Source: Sipunculus nudus (taxonomy: Eukaryota > Annelida > Sipuncula > Golfingiida > Sipunculidae). From it: a DNA stretch of 64,000 nucleotides. Shown here in pieces: positions 45,342 to 55,349 of this stretch. Both the position numbers and the translations under genes were made by a program. The stretch covers positions 34,258,214-34,322,213 of the forward strand of contig CM049320.1 of NCBI GenBank assembly GCA_026874595.1. The letters run 5' to 3'. The notes below the pieces were generated by a model, which saw only the letters and a program-made list of their open reading frames with translations, searched no databases and was not told where the DNA came from. Each line of letters opens with the position of its first letter. Position 1 is the stretch's first letter.

Positions 45342-46270
45342 ATGCAGCGCACTAAGGAAATTTAGATGCGCTTGAACCTGGAGGTCGAAACCTCTTCTCC
45401 GGCTTCTTACAAAGTCCGGATCGAACCCCCTTTCCAACTCACCCATGGGAAATGGCAGGTGGGCCATGTAAAGATTGGTTTTACCGAAAATGTGTTTCAA
45501 AGGGAAGTCACAAGGAATTTTTGAAGGGCACGCAGATTAAATCGAAGCCGACACGTTGACGAAAATAGGGGAAGGCGACAGGCGTGTCTCGGCCACGGTG
45601 CCGGTAACAAACCAGAAACTGCAAACTCAACTGGCCCCGCGCGTGGACAACCGCAAGTGTGAACCCGGCGCCATCTTTTCGGTCATGGCTATTGAATTCA
45701 AACTGGCTTCGGGGGACCTAGGTAAATGCGCTTAAATAGGCGACATGTACATCCTCCTGCATTTAAAAAAGGGTGAACGCAGGACGACGGACGCAGTTCG
45801 GCAGTGACCACCTAATGGATAAAGAGGTTTTGTAACACCTGCATTTGGAAAGCTCCGGCTTGAAAACGCCCGGCTGAAACCCCATGTTGGAAATCCTGAA
45901 AGCCAAATCACAGACAAAACACTTGAAGAAAGTCAAACGGCTCACCCTACCGCCTGAAAAAAGTGAACGTGTTATGCCCGGCGGCGGGACTGTGCTGTGC
46001 CCCAGGCCGCAGAAAATGCGTTTCGTGGCGTTCCTGTACTTCTACCGGGTTTGGCTACGAAAGGACGATACATGAAGTGTGGAAGTCGGGCAACCATCTT
46101 ACCCCGCAGGAAGCTTACGTCTGCGCCGTGGAAAAAAAAATACAGCAGCATGGACGGCACAAAGTGGAAATATAGGCCACGCCGGTCGACCCGGACGCCC
46201 CCGACGCCGAGAAAGTGTTCGATTCCAAGTACGGCTTCGTGACCTCCCCTTTCCCTGAATGTGTTCAATG
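45342..46270 (+). pseudogene. Damaged gene V2, possible virion-protein-like N-terminus
   Basis: The ATG at 45342 is followed by TAG after seven codons, then the same phase stays open to about 45524 with NLEVETSSPASYKVRIEPPF, THGKWQVGHVKIGF and ENVF. The pattern of a polar N-terminus, Y-K-V, a proline-aromatic stretch, then G-x-W-x-V is reminiscent of N-termini of capsid-associated proteins in invertebrate adintovirus/Maverick-type elements; this is inference only. Further coding-like pieces follow in other frames: VTNQKLQTQLAPRVDN, SVMAIEFKLASGDL and MYILLHLKKGE at 45600-45780, and SGNHLTPQEAYVCAVEKK near 46110. Several indels are needed to connect them. No family was established. Confidence 0.45.
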
Positions 46271-46330
46271 AAAGGACTGTGTTGAAGCACGGTATTAACC
46301 TTTTGTTTCATGTGGGGTGTGTGCTCCCCT

Positions 46331-46382
46331 GCAGCTGCGATTCCCTCATTTGTATACATGTAAAACAGGGGATCGCAGCTGC
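46331..46382. other. Hairpin H1, 15-nt arms
   Basis: GCAGCTGCGATTCCC (46331-46345) faces GGGGATCGCAGCTGC (46368-46382); the arms are complementary with one G:T pair and a 22-nt loop. It lies just downstream of minus-strand gene N1. A near-identical hairpin, H2, lies downstream of paralogue N2, suggesting a 3'-end or replication-related element carried with the duplication. Confidence 0.7.
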
Positions 46383-46441
46383 AGGCTAGGTGCGGGTGTG
46401 AACACCAGACCGAGGATTTGTGGTGGCCCTTAAAATGGCCA

Positions 46442-46760
46442 TTATGGGTTGTGCGTCCCATACCTTTTCAGTATCCAGCACTTTACTATCCTTTCTTGTA
46501 ACATCCGCGGGGGCAAGTAGAAGATGACCGGCTCGCGGAACGGATGACCTAGAAATTCCGAAAACAGGTTGGTGTTCAGTTCCATCAGATCTACCAGGTC
46601 ATTGGACACAGGGGTTGGGAATGACCGTGAAACTCCCATGTGAAAGAATAAGGACGACGCGTATTCCCCGTGGTACTTGTCTGTGAGCAGCATAAGCACC
46701 TTGTCCAGGCACATGAACTTCAGCCGCAGGTGCTGTTTCTCTTTTGTCGTCTAAAAATCG
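46442..46760 (-). pseudogene. Minus-strand gene N1 (paralogue of N2), family unknown
   Basis: The open frame runs from about 46757 down to the stop at 46442. Its recognisable part has MCLDKVLMLLTDKYHGEYAS, SLFFHMGVSRSFPTP and NDLVDLMELNTN, and ends YGTHNP. The first two-thirds align residue for residue with a frame in N2 (47000-47200). A TAG lies in frame just upstream, and no TATA box was found close by, so N1 seems 5'-truncated or spliced. The function is unknown. Conservation of the protein sequence between the two copies despite base changes suggests the frame was once under selection. Confidence 0.5.
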
Positions 46761-46858
46761 TGCTACTCATAGAACCACCTGTACTTCCCACGTGGCATGA
46801 CCGGTGTCTGTGATGACAGGATTCCTGACTCCCGTTAAATACCCTGAAAACGTCCATT

Positions 46859-46910
46859 GCAGCTGCGATCCCCTCATTTGCATATGTGCTAAAAAGGGGA
46901 TCGCCGCTGC
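46859..46910. other. Hairpin H2 with octamer ATTTGCAT in the loop
   Basis: GCAGCTGCGATCCCC (46859-46873) faces GGGGATCGCCGCTGC (46896-46910), with one mismatch and a 22-nt loop. The loop contains ATTTGCAT (46876-46883), the octamer known from histone H2B and snRNA promoters. H1 has ATTTGTAT at the same place. It is positioned downstream of N2 on the minus strand. Confidence 0.7.
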
Positions 46911-46989
46911 AAGTTAGTATGAACGCCAGACCCAGAATGTGTGGTGGCCCTGTCTCCTACCTTAAGGTCATCTCCAGCAATCCTACAAT

Positions 46990-47448
46990 ACATCAACGGT
47001 GGCTAGTGGAAAATCAAGGGGGGAAAGAGGGAATTCCTACAACATGTTGATGTTCAATCCCATCAGTTCTACCAGGTCATTGAACAAAGGGGTTGGAAAT
47101 ATCCTTGACACTCCAAGGTCAAAGAATAAAGACGACGCATGCTCCACGTGGTACTTCTTTGTGAGCAGTATCCGGACCTTGTCCAGACACGTGAACTCCA
47201 GCTCCGGCCAGCTCCTGTCCTGCTTCCGTACGGAGGGCCTTGTGGAGTTTTAGCCCCGAAATCGTTCACTTGACCAGCTGCACACCACGCCTGTAGCGCC
47301 GTACCTCTTTTTCAATAATGCTGTATGAACTGGCCGCTCTGTCCAGGGTACGTTCATTGGCGAAGGCTGAACACCGTTCAGCCAACACCTCCCGTGACAT
47401 CCTGACCTTATCCTTGCTAAATCAGCGTATGAAGCGGCGTAGCTTCAT
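46990..47448 (-). pseudogene. Minus-strand gene N2, damaged
   Basis: A minus-strand TATA box (47495-47504) precedes ATG 47446-47448 by about 47 bases. The frame reads MKLRRFIR then TGA, stays open in phase (MSREVLAERCSAFANERTLD, SYSIIEKEVRRYRRGVQLV) to a second TGA, and then the coding signal moves to another frame with ELEFTCLDKVRILLTKKYH, SSLFFDLGVSRIFPTP and NDLVELMGLNIN. The last part is paralogous to N1. N-terminal residues are basic and helical. There are at least two stops and one frameshift, and no family was recognised. Confidence 0.5.
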
Positions 47449-47494
47449 TGTGCAACTAACGTACACGAGACTTGCCTACAGTCAGTTTTTGACT

Positions 47495-47992
47495 CTTATT
47501 TATAGCTGATACTTATATTTGGGCCTGTTTTGATTGGTGCGGGTTGGATCCCCCTTTCCCTATTGGTCCGTTTCGTTTTTTAGGTGTGTTTTTTATTGGG
47601 GACCTGGCATGCCCTCCCATTTTCCCTTCGTCTTTATTGGGTTCGTTTTGATTCGACAGACCTGCAGGTCCTGTTTTCGGGTCATATCTAATTGACCCCA
47701 AAACCTGACCCAGCCGGTTGACCTGCAAAGATAGGATTGTGGGTCAATTTTAATCGACTCAAAAATCTGACCTCCCCCGGCTGACCTGCAAACCTTTGTT
47801 TTAGGGCCGATTTTAATTGACCGTAAACCCCGCTTGACCTGATAGCTATTATGGGCTGTTTTTTAGTTGACCCGAAACCCCGGCATGGCCTGTGGACCTG
47901 CATACCGGTTTTTTTCTGTTCGTTTAAATTTACTAATATCCCGTTATCCCCCGCATGTTTTTGGGCTTATTTCCGACTTTTCGTATATAAAA
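47495..47992. promoter_or_regulatory. Divergent promoter region between N2 and V3
   Basis: TATAAATAAG on the minus strand (47495-47504) and TATATAAAA on the plus strand (47984-47992) face away from each other across about 480 bases. Between them are several ATTGG (inverted CCAAT) boxes at 47520-47645. Imperfect repeats of about 50-60 bases follow with TAATTGACC / TTAATCGACT and (T/C)TGACCTGCA phrases (47680-47900). No coding sequence is convincing here. Confidence 0.6.
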
Positions 47993-48042
47993 GGGTTTAC
48001 AACCACACTACACACTCAAACTGCTTTGATCGAGCGAGGTAC

Positions 48043-48252
48043 ATGGACAGGCACGAACTTTCAATGGAAGAGAAATATTTCCTTGAATAAGAAAAGGTGG
48101 AGAATCCGTCCTGGCAGGATGATAGCTCCCGTGTTGTATTCCTATATCCTCCAAGCAGCCCCGACAAAGGGCAAGTGCTGGAAAAACAGTTGGCCCCGCC
48201 ACCTAAAATCCTGATTGAATACAGCAAGAGGAAGATAGGCATTTACTACTGA
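48043..48252 (+). pseudogene. Small gene V3, one in-frame stop
   Basis: ATG 48043 lies about 50 bases after TATATAAAA. Sixty-nine codons are open in one phase apart from a TAA at codon 16 (48088-48090), ending at TGA 48250-48252. The product would be short and charged with a Pro-rich middle (FLYPPSSPDKG, LAPPPKILIEY) and end KRKIGIYY. A stem-loop resembling a histone mRNA 3' end follows 66 bases downstream. The function is unknown. Confidence 0.45.
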
Positions 48253-48317
48253 GTTTCGCGTTGAAGATTCATATAAACAGAAAGCGCATAAAAAAAATAA
48301 CAAAATCCAAAAAAAAA

Positions 48318-48332
48318 GTTCCTTTTCAGGAC
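48318..48332 (+). terminator. Degenerate histone-type stem-loop after V3
   Basis: GTTCCTTTTCAGGAC can fold with GTCCT/AGGAC pairing around a TTTC loop if one T is bulged. Replication-dependent histone mRNAs end in a 6-bp stem with a UUUC-type loop 30-70 bases after the stop codon; this one lies 66 bases after the V3 stop. Confidence 0.4.
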
Positions 48333-48544
48333 AATGAACACAATAAGATCATGAGCGTTGTCGTTCCGACTACAGTACAAGTCGCTTGCCTTTTTCCCGC
48401 GCTTTGCATATTATTCACATGACCGTCACACATGTGTTGGATCAATGCTGCAATCGGTCACACAAATGGTTTTGTTCAAACAGACTCGCAATTGGTTGTT
48501 TTTTTGGTCCATTTCCGTATTGGTTGGTTTTATATCCTCAGGCC

Positions 48545-48551
48545 TATATAA
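48545..48551 (+). promoter_or_regulatory. TATA box of V4 with upstream ATTGG boxes
   Basis: TATATAA, 56 bases before ATG 48607. ATTGG motifs occur at ~48491 and ~48519. Confidence 0.55.
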
Positions 48552-48606
48552 ATCCACCCGCCCAAGCCACCATCACTAGTCTTCATTGGGCAGCCTACAG
48601 CGGAGT

Positions 48607-48762
48607 ATGAAGGTGGCGAATGCCCGGAGTGCCAGTATCCTGTGCTCTGTCACTGTCAAAGTTAAAGATAATTGCACTCCCTACAAGGAGCATTGTTGCG
48701 AAAGTGCAAAAATCAATGAAGGTATCATGGATGAAGGCTGGGGTGTCCACTGGAGATGGTGA
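48607..48762 (+). CDS. Small gene V4, 51 residues, Cys-containing, unknown
   Basis: The first ATG after the TATA box opens an intact 51-codon frame. It has Cys at residues 13, 23, 30 and 31 (CTPYKEHCC) and a Trp-rich end (DEGWGVHWRW). There is no clear signal peptide, and I recognise no family. A well-formed histone-type stem-loop begins 45 bases after the stop. A longer overlapping frame (48620-49246) exists but runs through the stem-loop and a minisatellite, so I prefer this short one. It may be a remnant of a longer gene. Confidence 0.35.
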   Translation: MKVANARSASILCSVTVKVKDNCTPYKEHCCESAKINEGIMDEGWGVHWRW

Positions 48763-48806
48763 TAAACATTTGTCTCAAGTAGTTGGCCTTGCAAACAAAA
48801 CTCTAC

Positions 48807-48822
48807 GGCCTTTTTCAGGGCC
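48807..48822 (+). terminator. Histone-mRNA-like 3' stem-loop after V4
   Basis: GGCCTTTTTCAGGGCC folds into six base pairs (one G:U) around a TTTC loop, the exact geometry of the metazoan histone 3' element (GGCTCTTTTCAGAGCC). It is followed by AACACCACA, resembling the ACCCA-like flank. No obvious purine-rich histone downstream element was seen. It is not next to any recognisable histone gene. Confidence 0.55.
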
Positions 48823-49082
48823 AACACCACATCCAGGTCTTAAGCGTATTTTCGCATTACGCATAAACTTAAATGTCCACCCACGCAAAATGAAACACAC
48901 TCATGGATCACAGCTGCAAATGCCCCTTCAGTGTTTCCGCCTTTTCCAGCTGATGGTCTGTGGTGTTAAAAGTCCCCGCTTTTCCTACTGGTTCCCTCCA
49001 CCCCTGTCTCTATACGCAATTGGCTGGTCCTTTCCAATTTGCTGTTTGACTTTTGATCCTGTCCTTTTCCAACCATTTCACC

Positions 49083-49256
49083 TTGCGTCGAATCCGCTGG
49101 AAATACCACCCTTTTTTCACCTTGCGTCGACGCGCGCAAGAAATACTACCCTTTTTTCATCTTGCGTCGACGCGCGCACGAAATACCACCCCTTTTTTTA
49201 CCTTGCGTTGACGCGAGCACGAAATACCACCCTGTTTTCACCTTGAGTCGACGAGT
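49083..49256. repeat. ~42-bp minisatellite, four copies
   Basis: Units read GCGTCGACGCGCGCACGAAA followed by TACCACCCTTTTTTCACCTT with small changes. They form the right margin of the G+C-rich block, and the repeat gives the ARNTT-type repeats in the overlapping open frame. Confidence 0.85.
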
Positions 49257-50289
49257 AAAATTAATGACGCCGAGTTGTGACCCTACTGCTAACCACCCAA
49301 GGCAGTACGGACAAAGGTATACTCACTTTAGATCAGATGACTTTTATGCAGCTCAGCAAATAAAACTGCAAGTGTCCAACTCTTACTTGTCCGAGTGAGC
49401 ACTCAGACATCAAAGATCGTTGGCCAAGCTGACCACTTCCCACCCCAAACTTGATTGCTCTATCCTTTTGTCTTGGCCATGAGCTATTGTACTTCGCTGC
49501 ACCGTTTATCTTGACATCTCATTAAGCCCCCCCCCCCCCCCCCCCCCGGGCGAATTGCCCGGTCCGTCGTCTGCGCTCGTGAGAGCAAACCCTACCGATC
49601 TGACATACTTGCTGTAATTTTAAGAATTATTACAACCAACGGGAGAAAATTTTTCACTCTGCGCATTCAATAATTTAAATACAAATTCATCCGATATTTT
49701 TCTTTTCTCAGCTCAGACGTCCTATGCGCACCGTTATGAATATAAAGCGATCCTGACATCAATGAGTATCCAATGACTAAACGTTAAATGGCTATACAAA
49801 AAAAGAAGAAAGTACAATATATTACTGACGAAAACGTATGGGAGTACACTTATATGTTACCGATAGAAATTTAAGACTTTTCGTAGTCATACTTTCATAG
49901 TTTATCGGAATCAGGAGGTCTTCCCATCATCGAAAGCTGTGGCGAAATGCCACGTGTTTTTTTATGGAAAAATACCTTTATAGGCGGCCCGTCTGGGTGC
50001 GCGTCCAGGTGTCATGCATCATGACCCCTTTGCTGTACACAGGGCTCAACTGGATCCCCCGCTTAACACATGCAAAGCACTGTCAATAAACACAGGTTAT
50101 ATTAATGACATTATCAAATACAAATGATTTAATTAGTGATATGGACCGTTACTATCGTGTTTATGAATAGTGAAGAAACCGAGAGGGATTTTAACCTACA
50201 CGAGTGTTAGTGTTTATACCCGGCACGTTTTTTGTGACGGTGCTCTATTAGCGGTCGGACTGTTTCATCTGAAGATCTCCAAAATAGAA
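49257..50289. other. Non-coding DNA with a long C run
   Basis: A C run lies at ~49527-49547, followed by CGGGCGAATTGCCCGG, an imperfect palindrome. No gene is seen. Confidence 0.55.
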
Positions 50290-50608
50290 AAAAATGCAGG
50301 TGGCGCTACTATGAAATGATAAAACACTCCATGGTCAATATGCATGGCAATTAATGCAATTGTTATTCAGATACTGGAGATTTTGTATCAATTTTAATTT
50401 ATTATGGGGAGGTACTTCCGAGCCCCATAACTCGGAGGATTTAGGTCGCAGTGACCTTATTTCAGGTCCCAGGAAGATTTTTTTATGGACATCCATGGGT
50501 GCTCATAGAGAAGTGTAAGGTCCAGCGGTTACGATTTGTGCCCTGTAAACGGACGGACAAAGAGTGATCGCTATAGCTCAGATGACTCAGCCAGCTGAGA
50601 TAAAACCC
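50290..50608 (-). repeat. Reversed dispersed repeat copies
   Basis: The part at 50410-50500 is the reverse of the ~28630-28700 repeat (AGGTCGCAGTGACCT at 50443-50457 corresponds to the perfect AGGTCACTGTGACCT there). 50509-50608 is the reverse of the AGCTCAGCTGAC repeat left end (GAGCTATAGCGATCACTC and GTCCGTCCG on the minus strand). GGTGGCGCTACT at 50299-50310 is a diverged GGTGGCGCCACC core. Confidence 0.6.
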
Positions 50609-51945
50609 AACATATCTAAATCAATCCAAACGTTGTTTAAACTCATACATTATTTTAAATTTGATACAATTTTCTTTCTGAGGATTATTTTAAATTTTAA
50701 TTCCTTTTTATGATAAGTTTTAACCTTTTCATTAAAATGATAAATACTATTTATTAAACTACATGAGAATATGTCAAAAGCGGTTTTTTTTCTTTTCCTA
50801 TATCATGTCTCTATCTTAACCTGGAAATTTAAAATTTTGATTCAATATAAAATGTAAATTTATATAGAGAAAAAAGACGTAAAAAATACAAATAAAAACA
50901 AAATTGTATACCATAAACACAAACACTGTACCAAGTTAAAATAATATATAATTTAAGGGTTTAATATCGAATTCAAATGGCTTTTTTGTTGATTTTGAAT
51001 TAGTAGAATTTCCCAGTACTGCTACATTAAGATGAATAATAAGTATATTGGTGAATCGTAAAAAGAGATATTGCTTCAAAAAGAGATTAAGTGGATGTTT
51101 GTGTGACTGAAGGAGGCGGGCATCTTAGTGAGAAACTAGCCCGACACGGACGGATTCCATTTATCTGTGATATGGAGTCCGAACGTTTGGCGGTGAGAGT
51201 TCACCCTGCGGTACATCGAGGGACCTGTAACATTAAATACCACTGCTTGTTGTGCGATAGAGAAGCGATCTTGTATTTATATATAGAAATATACTTAATA
51301 TCTATCAAATATATCGATATATCACCTTTATGTGCGCCTATAAATGTTTTTTATTCTTTGCACTGCCGGGGTTCAGTTGTTGCATGCGCAACAGGAAACC
51401 ACCGGGAAAAGAATTCCATGCAAATTAGGTGGGCAATCTATGTAAAAGAGGAATTCAGGGGGACTTTTTCCCAGGAATGCCAGTGCTGTGCACTAGAATA
51501 GACCATATTTTGCATAAGCATCCTTCCCATCATTCATCGCGTGTTGTCAATGATGCTTATTTCCTATAGGCTGCTCAAACCGGAAGGCTCCAGCGGCCCG
51601 ACGGAGACGTTGTAATATCTGACTTCATTCAGAGTAAGTGCCCATTCTTTATTACATAATGATCATTCAGCAAATGTTTTGGTCCAAACGGAGTCTGAGC
51701 ATCTGTAACAATAATAATATGTGTGGTTTGTTTGGTGTCCTCACGCTACACAGGGCATATACGTGTCTGAGGGGTTTTCACGGATCCGTACAACCTTGGA
51801 TAGTATAGACTCTCCCCGCCAGAGGCTGCAGCGCTTGATCATTGTTACTATATATGTCAGCGCTGCAAGACTGCAGCAAGCTTACTTAATAATAGTTTAT
51901 TTGGCTTTAAGTTGGGATTACACAAAGGATAAAACATTGTGAACT
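50609..51945 (+). other. Non-coding, with one unassigned 136-codon open frame (51091-51501)
   Basis: The frame starts MDVCVTEGGGHLSEKLARHG and ends CQCCALE. Its middle is Ile/Tyr-rich low complexity from a TATA-type tract. I recognise no domain, and there is no promoter or splice context to support it. The rest is AT-rich. Confidence 0.3.
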
Positions 51946-51949
51946 AGAA

Positions 51950-52625
51950 ATGTGCTCAGAGAGCGCAGACCTCCGCCAAGGCAGCTCATTACCCCATATG
52001 GCATTGTCAGAAATGCAATATTTGTCCTTATACAAATGACCCACGCTGTACGTTGATTTGCTGACACCTATCAGTCAAACGGAACATACACGTGGGGTGA
52101 TGTCATTGTCCACTGTCTGTTACGTCATGACATCACTCCAAAGCTGGTTATATTCTCACATGCTACGTCCCCGTGTAAACAAAATGCACTATAAAACCCC
52201 ACTGAAAACTCATTACGGGGTTATTTACGCATGGATCACAAAGAAAATTTAATCAGTTGTTCCGTTTATCATTGCCGAGCATTCCTGAAAATTTCTTCAA
52301 AATCCGACTTTATGAGTAATGTTAATAAGAGACAAACAGACAAACCAACGCAATCAAAAACATAACCCCAGCTTCTGGGCAGAGGTAACGAGGATTGTAT
52401 ATGTTACCTCAGTGAGCATGTTAACAACGTGCATCTCGCTGTGGTTTTGCTTGAAGACGTCATAGACCTCTCTGATGAACCAGCTGCCTCTTCCCCTATC
52501 CTGGTAGGCGACATTTTCTGTAAAAAAGAACACTGGAAACTAGAAAAGCACTCAGAGAGCGCAGACCTCCACCAAGGCAACTCATTACCCCCATATGGCA
52601 TTGTCAGAAATGCAGCATTTTTTCT
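51950..52625. repeat. Pair of ~85-bp direct repeats
   Basis: AACTAGAAATGTGCTCAGAG, GCGCAGACCTCCGCCAAGG and CCATATGGCATTGTCAGAAA near 51942-52025 recur as a close copy near 52538-52625. The ACCTCCGCCAAGG phrase also appears near 35282. The intervening 500 bases are non-coding. Confidence 0.65.
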
Positions 52626-52639
52626 TTAAAAATTCCTGG

Positions 52640-53716
52640 ATCCAGTTGGTGATATATTTTTAATTTTATATAATGTAAAACCCTGGCTTTCGACATTGGC
52701 AATTCCTCAAACATAGATAAAAAGGGACATGATATTGAAGAAAAAGGTTACTGAAAATTTGGACAATTTATTAATATATTAACGCCACCGTGGCTTCTAA
52801 ATTAGAATCTAATATGTGTCTTAAAATTTTGAAACTTTTTACAGGTATTATATACATCGTGTATTTCTAATGTAGTAATCAAAATCTATCCAATAATTAA
52901 GGCCACGGGGAAAGTTCTGCTGCGTTAGACCAAACACACCTTATTTGACTTTCAGACATATCTGAGAGCTAGCAGAATTTTTGTGTATTTCTCGGGATGT
53001 GATTTCGAATGACTTTCCCAAGTATATATTCCATGTCTTGCCAATTAACCCTTTCCTGTTTACATCAGGTTGTCACAAAACATCCCTTCCTGTTCAGATT
53101 TATTTTAGGTTTTCACACTCTGCACATTAAAGTTATAACTCATAACCTGATCATTTTTTTTTTATATTTATGACTTTTTAAACATGTTATGCAGTGATGC
53201 TAAGCAAGAGGTAATGACTCAATCAATCATAAATTTTACATGTATTTATTAATTGAACCAGATAAATCAGGTATATTAAGGTAAGTAAAGTGTCATTGAT
53301 GTAAAGCATAGTTGTACATGAAATGTCTGCAGTATATCCCAGTGGAGACATACAATTTAGGAAATTCCCATCCGCCGGTACCTGGTGTAATGTCATTGAA
53401 GGTCTAGAAAAACAGGTTAATGAAATATGATTAAGATTATTTAAGTAATTATAGGTGGAAAGTTCTTAAATAAATTAGACAATATCACAGCCTATGTCAT
53501 TTCTTCCAAGAAATTTATAAGAATAATACTTGTAACATTTACATGAAATACCACGCTGATTTCAAATAAGGATAAAATTGCAATAGCCTACCTGTTCAGG
53601 TTTGAAAAACTAATTAAGACTAAGTGAACCTCAAAGAAAAGTGACAAAAAGGCCAATTTCCAGATTTACTCAAAATATATATATAAAACCCGACAAATTC
53701 TCAACATTTCTCAATG
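52640..53716. other. AT-rich non-coding DNA
   Basis: No gene or notable repeat is supported. Confidence 0.55.
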
Positions 53717-53721
53717 CATTT

Positions 53722-53874
53722 TGTCGCAATATGCAGGACTGATGGATATATTTTTGCTGAAATTGAACACCAGGGGGTGTTAGTTAATTTGTGGCACAAG
53801 TTGCACTTGCCAACTTGGATTTTGCTCATACATATAAATATGTAAGTTTTATGAACAATTAAACTTTTAAAACA
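53722..53874 (+). repeat. 5' LTR of the deleted Gypsy element
   Basis: 153 bp, TG...CA. It is shorter than most Gypsy LTRs but matched by the 132-bp copy at 55350-55481, with several indels. The primer site follows directly at its end. Confidence 0.8.
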
Positions 53875-53888
53875 TGGTGGCAGCGGTG
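53875..53888 (+). promoter_or_regulatory. Primer-binding site TGGTGGCAGCGGTG
   Basis: It is adjacent to the LTR end and starts TGG, complementary to the CCA end of a tRNA. TGGTGGCAGCGGTG is a recurrent primer site of invertebrate Ty3/Gypsy elements. Confidence 0.7.
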
Positions 53889-54249
53889 TAACCAAAACCC
53901 TTACATACCCGAAAACACGTAGAACTGGTATATAGAGACTGTCGAGCTGTATGAGTATTTTCTTCCCTATGCGGTAGATTCCTCTAATATCACCAACCCA
54001 TGTGGCCCGCTATGACATATGACGTGAAGCCATTTGAGATACAGAACCTTCCTGTGCAAACACCACCACCCTAGCAACTTGGCACCAATATGGTAGAGGA
54101 CTCGAAAATGTCCAATCAGATCTTTATGAACTATCAGATCATATATACACTGGATCAAAGGGATAAAAAAACTAAGGTGTGGTGTTTCTAAATTGTGCTG
54201 GGACTTTAGGAATTAAGATAATATAACGGTATTGTGTTTGCACACGTGG

Positions 54250-55080
54250 GACCAAATGACAGCCCCCCTACTTTGGACAAATAAGATATTGCTACAACCA
54301 TTAGAAAGTTTGATAAACACATAATAGGTGACACAAAGGAGACCTATGAAAGGTATAAATCTAATAAGGGGGAGCAGAATGAAGATCAAAGTATAGAATA
54401 ATATGGATCAGCCCTCAGATAACAGTTTTACAAGCCAGGGGCTTAAACCAGGCTATGAGAAAATCAAAGCCATCCTACAGATGCAAAATCCAACCAATGC
54501 ACAAGAGATGCAGCGGCTTACAGGATCAGTCGACTACTTGGCGCGATTCTAACCAAAACCGTCAGATACAATGGAACCTTTACGAGCTCTAGCAAGAGAG
54601 CGTGTGGTGCTCGACAGGAATACAGGACAGGCCTATTCAAGAAATAAAAACACTTGTCATCCAGGCACCTATACTGGCTTATTATGATCCATCTAAAAAA
54701 CTGACTATTAAGTGTGATGCAAGCCCGAGTGGTATAGGCTCAGTACTTATGCAGTGTGGCCGTCCTTTCGCATATGGTGTCATGCTATGACGCCAACAGA
54801 GACATGATACGCGCAAATCGAGAATGGGATGTTAGCCATTGTATACTTGCTAGGGAAATTTCATCAATATGTATTTGCGCGAAATGCCATTGTGCATTCT
54901 GATCAGAAGCCATTATAATTAATCACAAAGAGCTCGTGCATGCAACACCAAGGAGACTGCAAGGAATGCTCCTGCGGATACATGGCTGCATGTTGAAGTA
55001 AAGTACAGAAAGGGACAGAATACGTTTGTTATTGATATGTTTTCATGTTCATATTTGCCCGATAATGGTTAAAACATTGA
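54250..55080 (+). pseudogene. Gag and reverse transcriptase/RNase H remnants
   Basis: The gag capsid remnant (54260-54400) reads TIRKFDKHIIGDTKETYERY, then stops. The polymerase fragment starts near 54430 with GLKPGYEKIKAILQMQNPTN and RLTGSVDYLARF followed by a stop, then RNase H with QAPILAYYDPSKKLTIKCDA and GIGSVLMQCGRPFAYG, and a final VEVKYRKGQNTFVIDM. Several stops and frame changes occur. The jump from gag to the polymerase thumb marks an internal deletion of roughly 2-3 kb relative to full elements. Confidence 0.8.
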
Positions 55081-55349
55081 ATTTGGTTCAGTTCTTACCA
55101 GTTAGACAACAACCAAATGTATAGGATCCAGAAATACAAGACGGCACAAAAAACACGGTCCGGCTGCGAGGTCACACAACCGAGAGACTTTGTGTAAATT
55201 AAGTAATCATGTTTCGCAGTTAGTGAAAAAATAAGAATAAAGGTTCATTTAAGCAAAAGTTATTGTTTAATAATCATAGTAAGGCTGAATAGTCAATTAA
55301 ACGTAAATAATTATTATTTTATCCCGATTATCTGAAAAAAGGCAGAGGA

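Noticed and set aside
48620-49246. 208-codon open frame
   Set aside because: It overlaps the V4 stem-loop and the 42-bp minisatellite, and its C-terminal repeats are those of the minisatellite in translation.
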